From the NCBI GenBank assembly GCA_965546615.1, contig CBEUVQ010000015.1:1-49735 (forward strand): a DNA stretch of 49,735 nucleotides, read 5' to 3'. This stretch comes from CBEUVQ01 sp965546615. Its GTDB lineage: Bacteria > Bacillota > Desulfotomaculia > Desulfotomaculales > Desulfohalotomaculaceae. Below the pieces are notes generated by a model, which was not told the origin of the DNA, did no database searches, and saw only the letters and a list, made by a program, of their open reading frames with translations. A program made the position numbers and the translations under genes. Shown here one piece after another: positions 24,741 to 33,743 of this stretch (its first letter is position 1; each line of letters opens with the position of its first letter).

Positions 24741-25203
24741 AAAAGTTATCCATGCCGCCGTCGAAGCCGCCGCCAAAGTCTTGGAAATCGCTTCCGCCGT
24801 AATATGTGTCATCAATACCTTGATTTAAGCCGTGGTGATAATGGTCAACCACAACATCGCTGCCGGGGTTGAGGTAGGGGTCGGCTTGTGCCATCAGCTC
24901 ATCTATCTGCTGCTGCTGCATTAAATCGTTTTGCAGCGCGAAGTCCTGCAGCTGCTGATAATCCATCTGCTGCATTTCTTCGATGGTTTGCGGGTCAAAA
25001 TGGTGCTGCTGCATTAAATGGTAAAGCAGCACTGCTGCTGCCGCACCGCCGAAAGCCGCTCCGCCTAAGCCGCTGTGACCGCTGTGCTGCCACTGCCCGC
25101 CGGGCATTTTTGTCTGCTTGGCGCAGTGGCCGATTGCTTTGATGACACTAAACAGCGTTATGATAAAGCAGCCGATGAGGAAAATAAAAATCAACTCAAA
25201 CAA
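24739..25203 (-). CDS. Single-pass membrane protein with Gln-rich and Gly-rich segments
   Basis: A 154-residue protein. One N-terminal membrane helix (ELIFIFLIGCFIITLFSVI) is followed by a glycine/alanine stretch (GLGGAAFGGAAAA), a glutamine-rich helical part (MQQQQIDELMAQA) and a C-terminal tail rich in Gly, Asp and Phe. I recognise no family. I place the start at a TTG (25203) with AAGGGGG seven bases upstream; the frame stays open for 26 more codons, but without a ribosome binding site. Confidence 0.55.
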   Translation of the reverse strand: MFELIFIFLIGCFIITLFSVIKAIGHCAKQTKMPGGQWQHSGHSGLGGAAFGGAAAAVLLYHLMQQHHFDPQTIEEMQQMDYQQLQDFALQNDLMQQQQIDELMAQADPYLNPGSDVVVDHYHHGLNQGIDDTYYGGSDFQDFGGGFDGGMDNF

Positions 25204-25266
25204 GCAATATCCCCCTTTGTGATGAATTTTCCGCTTATTTTCGCCTACATTAGCATAAATTGCTGC

Positions 25267-25294
25267 TTGACATAAATACATAATTTATTATACT
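25267..25294 (+). promoter_or_regulatory. Promoter of the DedA-like gene
   Basis: TTGACA, 16 bases, TATACT. A GC-rich hairpin (TGCGCTGC/GCAGCGCG, about 25333-25353) lies in the 5' untranslated region just before the ribosome binding site. Confidence 0.6.
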
Positions 25295-25374
25295 TTCAAA
25301 TCTCAGTATTGAGCAAGCTGTTAATTCCGCAGTGCGCTGCTTTCGGCAGCGCGCATTTAAAATGAGGTGGATAA

Positions 25375-25941
25375 ATGTTTGACGGTCTGATGCTGCTGCT
25401 GCAGCATTACGGGGCGGCAGGGCTGTTTGTGCTGGCATTTTTAGAATCTTTTATTTTTCCCGTTCCCCCTGAAATAATTTTTGTGCCGCTGGCGCTGACC
25501 AACCGGGATGCGGTGCTGTTTTACGCCTTTTTAACTACAGCCGCTTCAGTGCTGGGTGCGGTTCCCGGTTATTTTATCGGTTTATACGGCGGCCGCCCGC
25601 TGGCGGTGAGGTTTTTCGGCGCCGAAAGAATTGCGCTGATGGAAAAGTTAATGCAGAAATACGATACGCCGGTAATTGCAGCGGCCGGTTTTTCGCCGCT
25701 GCCGTATAAGCTGATAACGATTTCCTGCGGGGTGTTTAAAGTTCCGCTTAAAGATCTGCTGCTGTGGTCGGTGGTAAGCAGAGCGGCGCGCTTCTTTTTG
25801 GAAGGCGTGCTTATTTTGACGCTGGGGCAGACGGCAGTTGATTTTATCACCGGCCGGGGATTTTTATATTTAACAGCAGCGCTTACCGCAGCGGCTGCCG
25901 TCATCTGGTTAATCAGACGAAAAAGAAAAAGGGCGCGCTGA
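25375..25941 (+). CDS. DedA/YqaA-family membrane protein
   Basis: A 188-residue membrane protein of the SNARE-associated/DedA superfamily. The reentrant motif ESFIFPVPPEIIFVPLAL lies near residue 23, followed by GAVPGYFIGLYGG and AAGFSPLPYKLITISCGVFK. DedA proteins flip undecaprenyl phosphate or other lipids and support envelope stability; the short YqaA type is less well studied. GAGGTGG lies before the ATG. It has its own promoter, and no partner is evident. Confidence 0.85.
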   Translation: MFDGLMLLLQHYGAAGLFVLAFLESFIFPVPPEIIFVPLALTNRDAVLFYAFLTTAASVLGAVPGYFIGLYGGRPLAVRFFGAERIALMEKLMQKYDTPVIAAAGFSPLPYKLITISCGVFKVPLKDLLLWSVVSRAARFFLEGVLILTLGQTAVDFITGRGFLYLTAALTAAAAVIWLIRRKRKRAR

Positions 25942-26019
25942 CAGGCGGCGGCTTCTGCCTGGTATGATTAAATGATTATTAAAAAATTGTTAAACAGGTT
26001 AATGATTTAAAAAAATACC

Positions 26020-26048
26020 TTGCTGCATTGTGAAAATAATGATACTAT
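26020..26048 (+). promoter_or_regulatory. Promoter of the NDH-2 gene
   Basis: TTGCTG, 17 bases, TACTAT. It is followed by an AT-rich leader with a direct repeat of CACTAGTT near 26120-26138. Confidence 0.55.
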
Positions 26049-26186
26049 AAAAACATACGCTGACGACAGTATTTTCGAAAAAAATGGCTCAATTTGCCGA
26101 TTTTTTTTAATTAGTTAAGCACTAGTTTTCACTAGTTCAATATATTCGAACACAGATAGCTTACTACATAGGGGGTGCATGATGAG

Positions 26187-27467
26187 ATGGACAGAAGTGA
26201 ACAGCAGCCGGAGAACATTGTCATCTTGGGTGCCGGTTACGCCGGCATAGAGGCAGCAAAGAAACTCAGCGCCCAACTGCACGGCCGGAAGGATTATCAA
26301 ATAGTACTGGTGAATAAGCATGATTATCACATGCTGATGACGCAGATTTACGAGCACGCCGCCGGGTTGAGCAATTATGCCAAAATGATGATTCCGCTGG
26401 CCGATGTTTTTGCAGACGATAACATTAAGTTTGTAAAAGGCAGCGTTGATCACATTGATGTTAAAAATAAGTGTGTGCAAATAAATCACGGTGAGGTGGT
26501 GCTGCGGTACAAGTACTTGGTGCTGGCGTTGGGCAGCGACCCGGAATATTACAGCATTGAAGGGCTGCAGGAGAACAGCGTCAGCTTGAGCTGCTTAAAC
26601 AAAGCCCGGCGTATTCGCTGTGAGGTAGAGGCACTTTTGGAAAAAACTGCCGCAGCGCCGGCAGAGCGGCGGCAGAAGCTGACCTTTGTTGTCGGCGGCG
26701 GCGGCCTGACCGGCGTGGAATTTGCCGGTGAGCTGGCCTGCCAGCTGCAGAAAGTAACCGAGAAATACAATATCAGCCCGGAAGATTACCGCATTATTTT
26801 AATTGAAGCCGGCCCGACGCTGCTGCCCGGCATGGCGCCGAAAGTGGCGCGCTATGCCAAAAAAGCACTGGAGCGTCAGGGTGTTGAAGTGATTACCGGC
26901 GATTTGGTGAAGCGGGTGGTGTCGAAAAGGATTTACCTTGCCTCCGGGCGCGAGATTGACTATTCGCTGCTGGTTTGGTCGGGCGGGGTGCGCGGCAACA
27001 GCTTGCTTGCCGAATCCGGGCTGCGGGTAAATCCGCGCGGTCGACTGCTGGTTAATGAGTACCTGCAGTGTGTGGATGACCCCTGCATTTACGCTACAGG
27101 TGACAGCGCGCTGGTGATTGACACGCGCAGCGGCCGGCCGATGATACCTACCGCGCAGGCATCAAGACAGCACGGCAGATATGTCGCGCAGGCGATTTAT
27201 GCCGACATTACCGGCCGGAAGAAAAAACCGTTTCGCGCCAAAGGGATAGTGCTGATTGTCAACGTCGGCCGCCGTTATGCGCTGGCTGACGCCGGCAGAT
27301 TTGCCTTCACCGGACCGCTGGCAGTGCTCATTAAAGCGATTATTCCCGTTAAATATGCCCTGCAGTTGGGTGGAATTAAAATGCTGCTGCAGAACTTTTT
27401 CCGGGCGAGAAACAAAAAAAGCGAACTTTTCCGCACCGACGACTGTCAAAAAGCGGCTGCTAAATAG
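26187..27467 (+). CDS. ndh: Type II NADH:quinone oxidoreductase
   Basis: A 426-residue flavoprotein that passes electrons from NADH to quinone at the inner membrane face without pumping protons. The FAD site is VILGAGYAGIEAAKKL at the N-terminus, the NADH site FVVGGGGLTGVEFAGELA near residue 165. The second FAD contact is CIYATGDSALV, and the quinone-side segment is PTAQASRQHGRYVAQAI. The ATG at 26187 follows AGGGGG by 11 bases; a GTG at 26175 overlaps that site. Menaquinone is the likely acceptor, since a menA-like gene lies in the same window. It has its own promoter and terminator. Confidence 0.88.
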   Translation: MDRSEQQPENIVILGAGYAGIEAAKKLSAQLHGRKDYQIVLVNKHDYHMLMTQIYEHAAGLSNYAKMMIPLADVFADDNIKFVKGSVDHIDVKNKCVQINHGEVVLRYKYLVLALGSDPEYYSIEGLQENSVSLSCLNKARRIRCEVEALLEKTAAAPAERRQKLTFVVGGGGLTGVEFAGELACQLQKVTEKYNISPEDYRIILIEAGPTLLPGMAPKVARYAKKALERQGVEVITGDLVKRVVSKRIYLASGREIDYSLLVWSGGVRGNSLLAESGLRVNPRGRLLVNEYLQCVDDPCIYATGDSALVIDTRSGRPMIPTAQASRQHGRYVAQAIYADITGRKKKPFRAKGIVLIVNVGRRYALADAGRFAFTGPLAVLIKAIIPVKYALQLGGIKMLLQNFFRARNKKSELFRTDDCQKAAAK

Positions 27468-27480
27468 CAGCCGTTTTTAA
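27448..27480 (+). terminator. Terminator after ndh
   Basis: AAAAAGCGGCTGCT/AGCAGCCGTTTTT, a strong stem with a T-tail overlapping the end of the gene. Confidence 0.88.
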
Positions 27481-27519
27481 TGTTAACCATGCCATTTGTT
27501 AACTGTGAGGTGGAGCATA

Positions 27520-29475
27520 GTGAAAAGAGCATATTATGCCCGGCCGGTCAGCGTTTTTATGCGCCAAGATGAACAGCACATACTTGGCGAGCTGGCGGAA
27601 AATAATCAGTTTTCTTTGGAGAGTGCGCAGCGCAATACCTGGATGGAGCAAATCCGCATATTAAAAAGAGAGCTTTGTACTTTTCAGCACGGCTTAATTT
27701 TATTTGAATATACTATTCCCCGCGTCGGCAGACGTGTTGATAACGTGCTGATTTATAACGGGTTGATTTTTTTATTAGAGTTTAAAGTGGGCGAGCAGCA
27801 GTATCTGCGCAGTGCAGCGGATCAGGTGACGGATTATGCGCTTGATTTAAAGAATTTTCACCGGGAAAGTCATGACAAAAAGATTGTGCCGCTGTTAGTC
27901 TGCACGCAGGCGCCGCATACCGTAAGCCCGATACATGTGTCGGCGGACGGTATATTTGAAGTGCTGCTGTGCAACGAGTTTAATATCGGCGAAAATATCA
28001 ACCGCGTCTGCCGAACGTGCAGTGCTGCACCGATTGATCCCAAGACATGGATTAATTCCGCCTATATGCCCACACCGACAATTATTGAAGCGGCACAGGC
28101 ACTTTACCGCGGCCACAATGTGGCGGAAATATCGCGCAGCGACTCCGGTGCGCTAAATTTAAACAGCACAACAACGGCAATTAATAAAATTATTGATGCC
28201 AGCAAGCGCTGTCACAAAAAGTCAATCTGCTTTATTACCGGTGTACCCGGCGCCGGCAAAACACTGGCCGGCTTAAACATAGCAAACCGGCGGCATGAGT
28301 TTGATGAAAATGAACATGCGGTATTTTTATCCGGCAACCAACCGCTGGTGGATGTTCTGCAGGAAGCGCTGGCGCGGGATGAGTGCAGCCGCACAGAAGT
28401 AAAAAAAACAGAAGCACTGCGCAAAGCAAAAGCGTTTATCCAAAATATCCATCATTTTAGAGACGACGCCATTTCCACCGACACAGCGCCGGCGGAAAAG
28501 GTAGCGATTTTTGATGAAGCGCAACGTGCCTGGGATGAGCCTTCGTTAGTTAAGTTTATGATGCGCAAAAAGGGAGTACCCAACTTCAATATGTCGGAGC
28601 CGGAATTTTTAATCAGCATAATGGATCGGCACAAAGATTGGGCGGTTATTATCTGCCTTATCGGCGGCGGACAGGAAATAAATACCGGTGAAGCAGGGCT
28701 GAAAGAATGGTTTGACGTGTTAAAGAAGAAATATCGCCATTGGGATGTTTACGTTTCCGACAAACTGGCCGACAGCGAGTATGTAGGCAGCAGCACCGTT
28801 GATAAGCTGATTGCAGGGTTAAACTGCACGCCGGTGGAAGAACTGCACCTGGCGGTATCGCTGCGCTCTTTCCGAAGTGAAAGAGTGTCTGAGTTTGTGA
28901 AGATGCTGCTGGACGGAGAGATAAACAAAGCGCGAGAGCTGTACCGTGTTTTGAAAAGCAACTACCCCATTGTGATGACGCGCGACCTGCAGAAGGCGAA
29001 AGCATGGGTTAAAGCCCGCGCCAGAGGTACGGAACGCTACGGATTAATTGCCAGCTCCGGTGCCAAGCGCCTGCGCCGGTTCGGTATTTGGGTGCAGAGT
29101 AAGATAGATGCCAAGAATTGGTTTCTCAACGGAAAAGATGATGTGCGTTCTTCGTATTTTTTGGAGGAAACGGCAACCGAGTTTGACATTCAGGGGCTGG
29201 AGCTGGATTGGGCAGTTGTTGGCTGGGATGCAAACCTGCACTGGCAGGACGGTGAATTTTACTGCTGGAATTTTAAAGGCACAAAGTGGCAGAGAATAAA
29301 TAACAGTGCTGACCGGGCTTATTTAAAAAACGCCTACAGAGTTCTGCTGACCCGAGCCCGTCAGGGATTTGTCATCTTTATTCCGCCCGGCAGCGAAGAA
29401 GATGCCACCTGCTTAAACGCCTATTACGACGGTACATATAACTATTTAAAAAGCATCGGCATAGAAGAAATATAG
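27520..29475 (+). CDS. RecB-like nuclease fused to an SF1-type helicase (DUF2075)
   Basis: A 651-residue protein. The N-terminal 190 residues show a PD-(D/E)XK nuclease pattern: Glu63, Asp74 in GRRVDNVLI, Glu87 and Lys89 in LEFKVG, then Gln102/Tyr106 (QVTDY), the extra motif of RecB-type nucleases. The C-terminal part is a DUF2075 P-loop helicase-like domain with Walker A GVPGAGKT (241-248), Walker B VAIFDEAQRAW (328-338) and a late motif YRVLLTRARQGFVIFIP. Known relatives are poorly characterised; DNA end processing or phage defence fits. GTG start at 27520, with GAGG nine bases upstream. It is a lone gene between two unrelated units. Confidence 0.8.
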   Translation: MKRAYYARPVSVFMRQDEQHILGELAENNQFSLESAQRNTWMEQIRILKRELCTFQHGLILFEYTIPRVGRRVDNVLIYNGLIFLLEFKVGEQQYLRSAADQVTDYALDLKNFHRESHDKKIVPLLVCTQAPHTVSPIHVSADGIFEVLLCNEFNIGENINRVCRTCSAAPIDPKTWINSAYMPTPTIIEAAQALYRGHNVAEISRSDSGALNLNSTTTAINKIIDASKRCHKKSICFITGVPGAGKTLAGLNIANRRHEFDENEHAVFLSGNQPLVDVLQEALARDECSRTEVKKTEALRKAKAFIQNIHHFRDDAISTDTAPAEKVAIFDEAQRAWDEPSLVKFMMRKKGVPNFNMSEPEFLISIMDRHKDWAVIICLIGGGQEINTGEAGLKEWFDVLKKKYRHWDVYVSDKLADSEYVGSSTVDKLIAGLNCTPVEELHLAVSLRSFRSERVSEFVKMLLDGEINKARELYRVLKSNYPIVMTRDLQKAKAWVKARARGTERYGLIASSGAKRLRRFGIWVQSKIDAKNWFLNGKDDVRSSYFLEETATEFDIQGLELDWAVVGWDANLHWQDGEFYCWNFKGTKWQRINNSADRAYLKNAYRVLLTRARQGFVIFIPPGSEEDATCLNAYYDGTYNYLKSIGIEEI

Positions 29476-29507
29476 CGGTAAACGGCCGCCGGTTTGCGGC
29501 AGACGAA

Positions 29508-29537
29508 AGGTGACAGAGAAGTGTTTCCCTGTCACCT
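29508..29537. terminator. Convergent hairpin
   Basis: A perfect 9-bp stem AGGTGACAG/CTGTCACCT between convergent genes, without T-tails. It is the only terminator candidate there. Confidence 0.45.
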
Positions 29538-31002
29538 ACGCTGTTGCGGTGCCGTTGTCTGTCAGCATAATCAGTGTGCCGACGTAAACGCCGTCGGAGT
29601 CGTGCACCGGGGCGATGTCGCAGATTACGTTGTGTGCCGTCAGTGCAATTCTGTTTACCGCGCGGGAATCCAAATTGTCGCGGATAAATTCCGCCAGTTG
29701 GCTGTCCACCGTGGCGATATTTTTGCCGTAGTCCAAATTGCCGAGATAATAGTTGGCCATTAAATTGGCGGCGGCAATTTCGTTGTTTTTATCTACATAG
29801 ATTACGCCTTCCGGCACAACTTCCACCAGTTTGTTAAACGCATGCCCAAAGATTTTTTCTTGTTCGTCGCTTACCCGAATGACGCTTAACGCGCCCAGTT
29901 TTTTGCCCTTTTTAATAATCGGCGAGTGAATTACCGCCAGCAGCTTGTCGGTGGTTTTCAGCGTTATCGACTGCGATTTGCTTTCAACACCGGCCTCGGC
30001 AACGTGCCCGATCAGTTCTTTTAGTTTAACGCCGCGCAGGTTTTGTTTGCGTTCGGCAAAAATTTGATGGGCGGCCTGGTTGGCAAAAATAATTACTCCG
30101 GCATTATTGGTTAAAAGTACCCCTTCGTTAATTTGATTGAAGATGGCAAAATCGATGTTGTCAAAGTAGGTTTTGGCGGTATTTATCCCCCAAAATTCAA
30201 CCAGCAGCTGATACAGGCAGTAATACAGCGCAAAAATTAAAAAGATGATGGTAATTGCCCGCAGCGTTTCAAAATTGTTATCCTGCTGAAACAGGTAAAC
30301 CTGCCACTTGGGCTGTTCGATTTTGGCGGCCAGTATGCGGTATTCTTTTCCGCCGCTGTAAAACTTTTCTTGGGTATGGTGAAAATTTTCCAGGCTTTCA
30401 TGCTGAAAAGGCCAAACAACCGGACTGCCGCTGTCGTCAAAAACAGCGAGCTTGTAATTTTCATTGTCAAATTCTTTTAACAGCTCCTGCTGATAATAAT
30501 CCAGGCGGTAATTGAGCACTACCGCGCGGTTGTCGGGCAGCAGTGCCGCCGCACTGATTACCGCGAGCTGAGAGGCCGCATCCTGATGAATGCCGGAAAA
30601 GATTACCTTGGCATCGGTTTTTTTGCCGGCTGCTTTATTGACAAACTGCGCAACAAAGCGGTTGTCGGTATCACCGTTTGACGCATGAAGAACGGTGCCG
30701 TCGGCAGCGGCGAGATACACTCCGGTAATGCGGTTGTCGTAATCGGCGGCCGCCTTTAAGATTTCATCAACATCGCCGCTTTCCATCTCTACTTTCTTGG
30801 CGGCGTTGATGGTAACCGCTTTTAAATCGTTTAAGAAAAATGAGATTTTGTTTATTGCAATCTGCTGAATGCTGCTGCCGTAGCTGCTTAAAGTATCTTT
30901 TAAAAAGCGGAATTCCACAATGCCGATGATTAGAAAAATGCTGGATAAAATTAATAAAATGTACAGCGGCAGGTTGCTTTTTGCTCCCGGAGAGCTTTTC
31001 AT
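29536..31002 (-). CDS. Membrane sensor protein with Cache-like and PAS domains, no kinase
   Basis: A 488-residue protein. TM1 is about 12-30 and a double-Cache-like extracytoplasmic domain spans about 35-240. TM2 is about 245-265. Two cytoplasmic PAS domains follow (the first around LTNNAGVIIFANQAAHQIFA, the second around VPEGVIYVDKNNEIAAANLM). It ends shortly after the second PAS domain; no HisKA, HATPase, GGDEF or effector is present. It is the third gene of an operon behind a NarX-type kinase and NarL-type regulator. It may therefore present a signal to that kinase. GGGGTGAGATGAG precedes the ATG. Confidence 0.75.
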   Translation of the reverse strand: MKSSPGAKSNLPLYILLILSSIFLIIGIVEFRFLKDTLSSYGSSIQQIAINKISFFLNDLKAVTINAAKKVEMESGDVDEILKAAADYDNRITGVYLAAADGTVLHASNGDTDNRFVAQFVNKAAGKKTDAKVIFSGIHQDAASQLAVISAAALLPDNRAVVLNYRLDYYQQELLKEFDNENYKLAVFDDSGSPVVWPFQHESLENFHHTQEKFYSGGKEYRILAAKIEQPKWQVYLFQQDNNFETLRAITIIFLIFALYYCLYQLLVEFWGINTAKTYFDNIDFAIFNQINEGVLLTNNAGVIIFANQAAHQIFAERKQNLRGVKLKELIGHVAEAGVESKSQSITLKTTDKLLAVIHSPIIKKGKKLGALSVIRVSDEQEKIFGHAFNKLVEVVPEGVIYVDKNNEIAAANLMANYYLGNLDYGKNIATVDSQLAEFIRDNLDSRAVNRIALTAHNVICDIAPVHDSDGVYVGTLIMLTDNGTATA

Positions 31003-31023
31003 CTCATCTCACCCCACTGCAGT

Positions 31024-31635
31024 TTAACTGATTAAACCTTTTTTGGTGGCCACCGTCAGCGCTTCTTCCACCGTGTTTACCTGGAATTTGGAGAAAATCG
31101 ATTTCAGCCGGCGGCGCAGTGTTGATAAACTGATAAACAATTGACTCGCCACTTCTTTCTGCGTTTTGCCTCCCGCCAAAAGCTGCAGAATTTGCAGCTC
31201 GGCATCGGACAATCCCGGCTCGGAAAGTTTTAACAGCGCGTCAGACAGTCCCGGATAAAGGTAAGAGCGTCCGTTATAGGTCATAATGATGGCGGATTTA
31301 ATTTCGTCAAAAAACGCATATTTAGGCACAAAGCCGTGCACGCCGATTTCCATCGCCTTTTTAATAAAAACGGCGTCGTCATAAGTGGTGAGCGCCACAT
31401 GCTTGATGTGTGGGTATTTTTCTTTAATTTGGGTGTACAAATCCAAACCGTCGCCGTCCGGCAGCCGGATATCCAGTAAAATTACATCTACCTCGGCGGT
31501 GATGTTCTGCATCGTTTCCCGACAGCTGCCTGCTTCGGCGACTACCTGCATGTTTTCTTCCAAATCAATTAATTTTTTCAAGCCTTCCCGAAAGACGTTG
31601 TGGTCTTCAACTAACATTACTTTGATTTTTTCCAT
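31024..31635 (-). CDS. NarL/FixJ-type response regulator
   Basis: A 203-residue regulator. The receiver domain has phosphorylation site D55 in DVILLDIRLPDGDG and a matching K105. The C-terminal LuxR/GerE helix-turn-helix reads LSDAELQILQLLAGGKTQKE then LFISLSTLRRRLKSIFSKF. CAGGAGGA precedes the ATG. It overlaps the kinase gene by 29 bases, so the pair is translationally coupled. The likely target is the promoter region of the divergent YeiH-family gene at 33445. Confidence 0.92.
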   Translation of the reverse strand: MEKIKVMLVEDHNVFREGLKKLIDLEENMQVVAEAGSCRETMQNITAEVDVILLDIRLPDGDGLDLYTQIKEKYPHIKHVALTTYDDAVFIKKAMEIGVHGFVPKYAFFDEIKSAIIMTYNGRSYLYPGLSDALLKLSEPGLSDAELQILQLLAGGKTQKEVASQLFISLSTLRRRLKSIFSKFQVNTVEEALTVATKKGLIS

Positions 31636-33220
31636 TCTGCTGTCCTCCTGAAATAACGGGTACTGTTAAGGTGACACGAAAACCGGTATCGGTGTGATCA
31701 AAGATAATGTCGCCACCGATAAGTTTAGCACGTTCTTTCATGCCCCACATCCCTTTTCCGGCAATAATCTCCTGCTGTGTGTTTTCGCCGTTATCTTCAA
31801 TTTCTACCTGCAGCGTGTCGTGCAGAACGGTAAAATGAATATCCGCTTCCGTTGCTTTGGCGTGTTTGGCAATGTTGCTCAGTGCTTCTTGAATAATGCG
31901 GTAAATAATAATTTCGTTCTTTTTGGGTATGTTTAACGCGCGATCTTGATAAATCACATAAACTTTAATGTTGTTCAGCTTTTCAAAAATATTGATGTAA
32001 GATTCCAATGCCGACACCAGCCCGATGCGGTCTATTAAGTAGGGGTGAATGCTGTTCATTATACCTCGCATTTCAATGGCGGCGTTTTGGCAGTGGTTGC
32101 GCAGCGTCAGCAGCTGTTCCTGCAGCTGCCGGCCGGCGGCGTCTTTTAAGCGCAAAATGTAGTCAATGGAATGGATGACGGTGGATAAATAACGGGCAAT
32201 CCAATCGTGAATTTCTATTGAAATCATTTTGCGCTCTTTTTCCAGCGTGTCCAGCAGCAGGTGTTTGTCTTTTTGTTCTTCTACTTGGCCGGCGATTAAA
32301 ATAACGCCGCGCAGCCGCTGTAAAAAGAAAATCGGTATATAATCCACCGCTAATTCCAGCTTGCGGCCGGAATGAAAATAAGTGACGCGGTGGTTGAGCA
32401 GTTCTTTTTTATGCAGTGCTACGGTGTGCAGCGGCTGGGTGACATTTTGCATCTGCGGCACCAGTGCCGGAATTTCGTTTAGGTTTTTTCCTGCCAGCCG
32501 GTCGGCGGCACTGCCGAAAAGCGTGCGGGCATGCTCGTTAACTTCGGTAAAGTTGCCGCGGCGGTCGATAATGATGATGCCGTGCTTAATGTGGGCAGAG
32601 AGCTTAGCTGAATCAAGATTGTGAATAGACAGCGTTGTCAGCAGCGTATACAGGGCGAAGATGACAACTGCTGCGCCGACAGCCGCCAGCAGCAGTAAGA
32701 GCTTAATTAAGCTGTAATGATTTTTGTAGCTGAGTTCCGTGCTGCGGCTCAACAGGCTGACAGTTTCAGAAATATTGCTGTCCAGTGCCGTTCTAAGTTC
32801 GCTGCTGAAATCGTAATGGCGTGCTTTCAGATAAGCGAGCGTTTTGCCGCTTATGCCGTCGGGGCGCTGCACCGCAGGTATTGCTTCGTTTTCCATAAAC
32901 GACAGATATGCCTGTGTTAATTCCGTTAAATCGTCGCTGTCGGTTAACGCCGCATTGTTATCAACTATCTGCCGGCTTAAACGGCGGTAGTTTTCCAGCT
33001 GTTCGCGGTTTCCGGTAATGATGTACTGCTGCCCTTCAGCGGTTAACAGTGTCAGCGTTTCAGACATCCGGTGATAAGCATGCAGTTGTTTTATGTAATT
33101 GTCTGTCTGCCGGTGGTTTTTCGGCTCAACGTGCAGTTCCTGCGCCAAAATGGCGACAAACAGCAGCAGAATAATGAAAACGGTCAGCACTACTATGTTC
33201 AGCTTGCTGAATTTGTACAT
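31607..33220 (-). CDS. NarX-type sensor histidine kinase
   Basis: A 537-residue kinase. TM1 is about 7-26, then a helical extracytoplasmic domain (about 30-180) of the CHASE3/four-helix kind, then TM2 about 180-203. A PAS domain follows (HGIIIIDRRGNFTEVNEHAR). The HisKA_3 dimer domain has its phospho-His in ISIEIHDWIARYLSTVIHSI, and the HATPase domain ends MWGMKERAKLIGGDIIFDHT. The start at 33220 is chosen by the position of TM1; the longer frame upstream looks noncoding. The ribosome binding site (GGTGATT) is weak. The signal is unknown. Confidence 0.88.
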   Translation of the reverse strand: MYKFSKLNIVVLTVFIILLLFVAILAQELHVEPKNHRQTDNYIKQLHAYHRMSETLTLLTAEGQQYIITGNREQLENYRRLSRQIVDNNAALTDSDDLTELTQAYLSFMENEAIPAVQRPDGISGKTLAYLKARHYDFSSELRTALDSNISETVSLLSRSTELSYKNHYSLIKLLLLLAAVGAAVVIFALYTLLTTLSIHNLDSAKLSAHIKHGIIIIDRRGNFTEVNEHARTLFGSAADRLAGKNLNEIPALVPQMQNVTQPLHTVALHKKELLNHRVTYFHSGRKLELAVDYIPIFFLQRLRGVILIAGQVEEQKDKHLLLDTLEKERKMISIEIHDWIARYLSTVIHSIDYILRLKDAAGRQLQEQLLTLRNHCQNAAIEMRGIMNSIHPYLIDRIGLVSALESYINIFEKLNNIKVYVIYQDRALNIPKKNEIIIYRIIQEALSNIAKHAKATEADIHFTVLHDTLQVEIEDNGENTQQEIIAGKGMWGMKERAKLIGGDIIFDHTDTGFRVTLTVPVISGGQQNGKNQSNVS

Positions 33221-33345
33221 ATTAATCACCGATTTAACAGCGTAATCAGAAGAAAAATCAAAGAGCCGGCCGCAAAAACATACAGCGGTTTTTGTCGGCA
33301 AGCGTCAATTAATCTTTGAGCAATGATAAAAACAGCACATTGAAA

Positions 33346-33363
33346 GTGACACAAAAGTGTCAC
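33346..33363. promoter_or_regulatory. Operator-like inverted repeat
   Basis: A perfect repeat GTGACAC-4-GTGTCAC in the divergent gap between the NarX-type kinase and the YeiH gene. It has no T-tail, so it is not a terminator. It could bind the NarL-type regulator or a CRP/FNR-like protein. Confidence 0.55.
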
Positions 33364-33444
33364 CGCCGTGACGTTTTTTGACCACCGGCATGATGCTTAT
33401 AATTCACAATAGGTGAACGAAAAAGTCATCGCGTCGGTGATTTA

Positions 33445-33473
33445 TTGACTGAACGGTTGTGAAAAATTATCAT
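33445..33473 (+). promoter_or_regulatory. Promoter of the first YeiH-family gene
   Basis: TTGACT, 17 bases, TATCAT, about 270 bases upstream of the start codon. Confidence 0.6.
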
Positions 33474-33479
33474 TAGCAC

Positions 33480-33743
33480 ATAACGAATGTGAACACTATA
33501 TCAATAGTAACAGTCATTCTTCTACAACTTTAAATTATAAAGCGGGATAAGTCAAATGTATGTCGTGGGAATGACACTCAAACCAATGCTAACTGACTGA
33601 CTGTTTAGCAAAACACCATTAAGCAAAGCCTGTCGTTAACGACTTAAAAATATGGGCTTGAATGAGGCTTTAAAGTGCCGGCAGCGAAGCCTCAAAAAAA
33701 AACAGCAAACTCAAAAAAACAGCAAAAAGGAGGAGAATTTTAC
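33480..33743 (+). promoter_or_regulatory. Long 5' untranslated leader with hairpins
   Basis: About 260 bases without a supported ORF. It contains a perfect 7-bp hairpin GAGGCTT/AAGCCTC (33664-33693) and a second pairing AAGCC...GGGCTT that encloses GTCGTTAACGAC. An A-rich stretch with a repeated AAAAAACAGCAAA-like unit runs to the ribosome binding site. No known riboswitch recognised. Confidence 0.4.

Noticed and set aside
33346..33363. Inverted repeat as a terminator of the kinase operon
   Set aside because: It lies upstream of the kinase start and has no T-run; an operator fits better.
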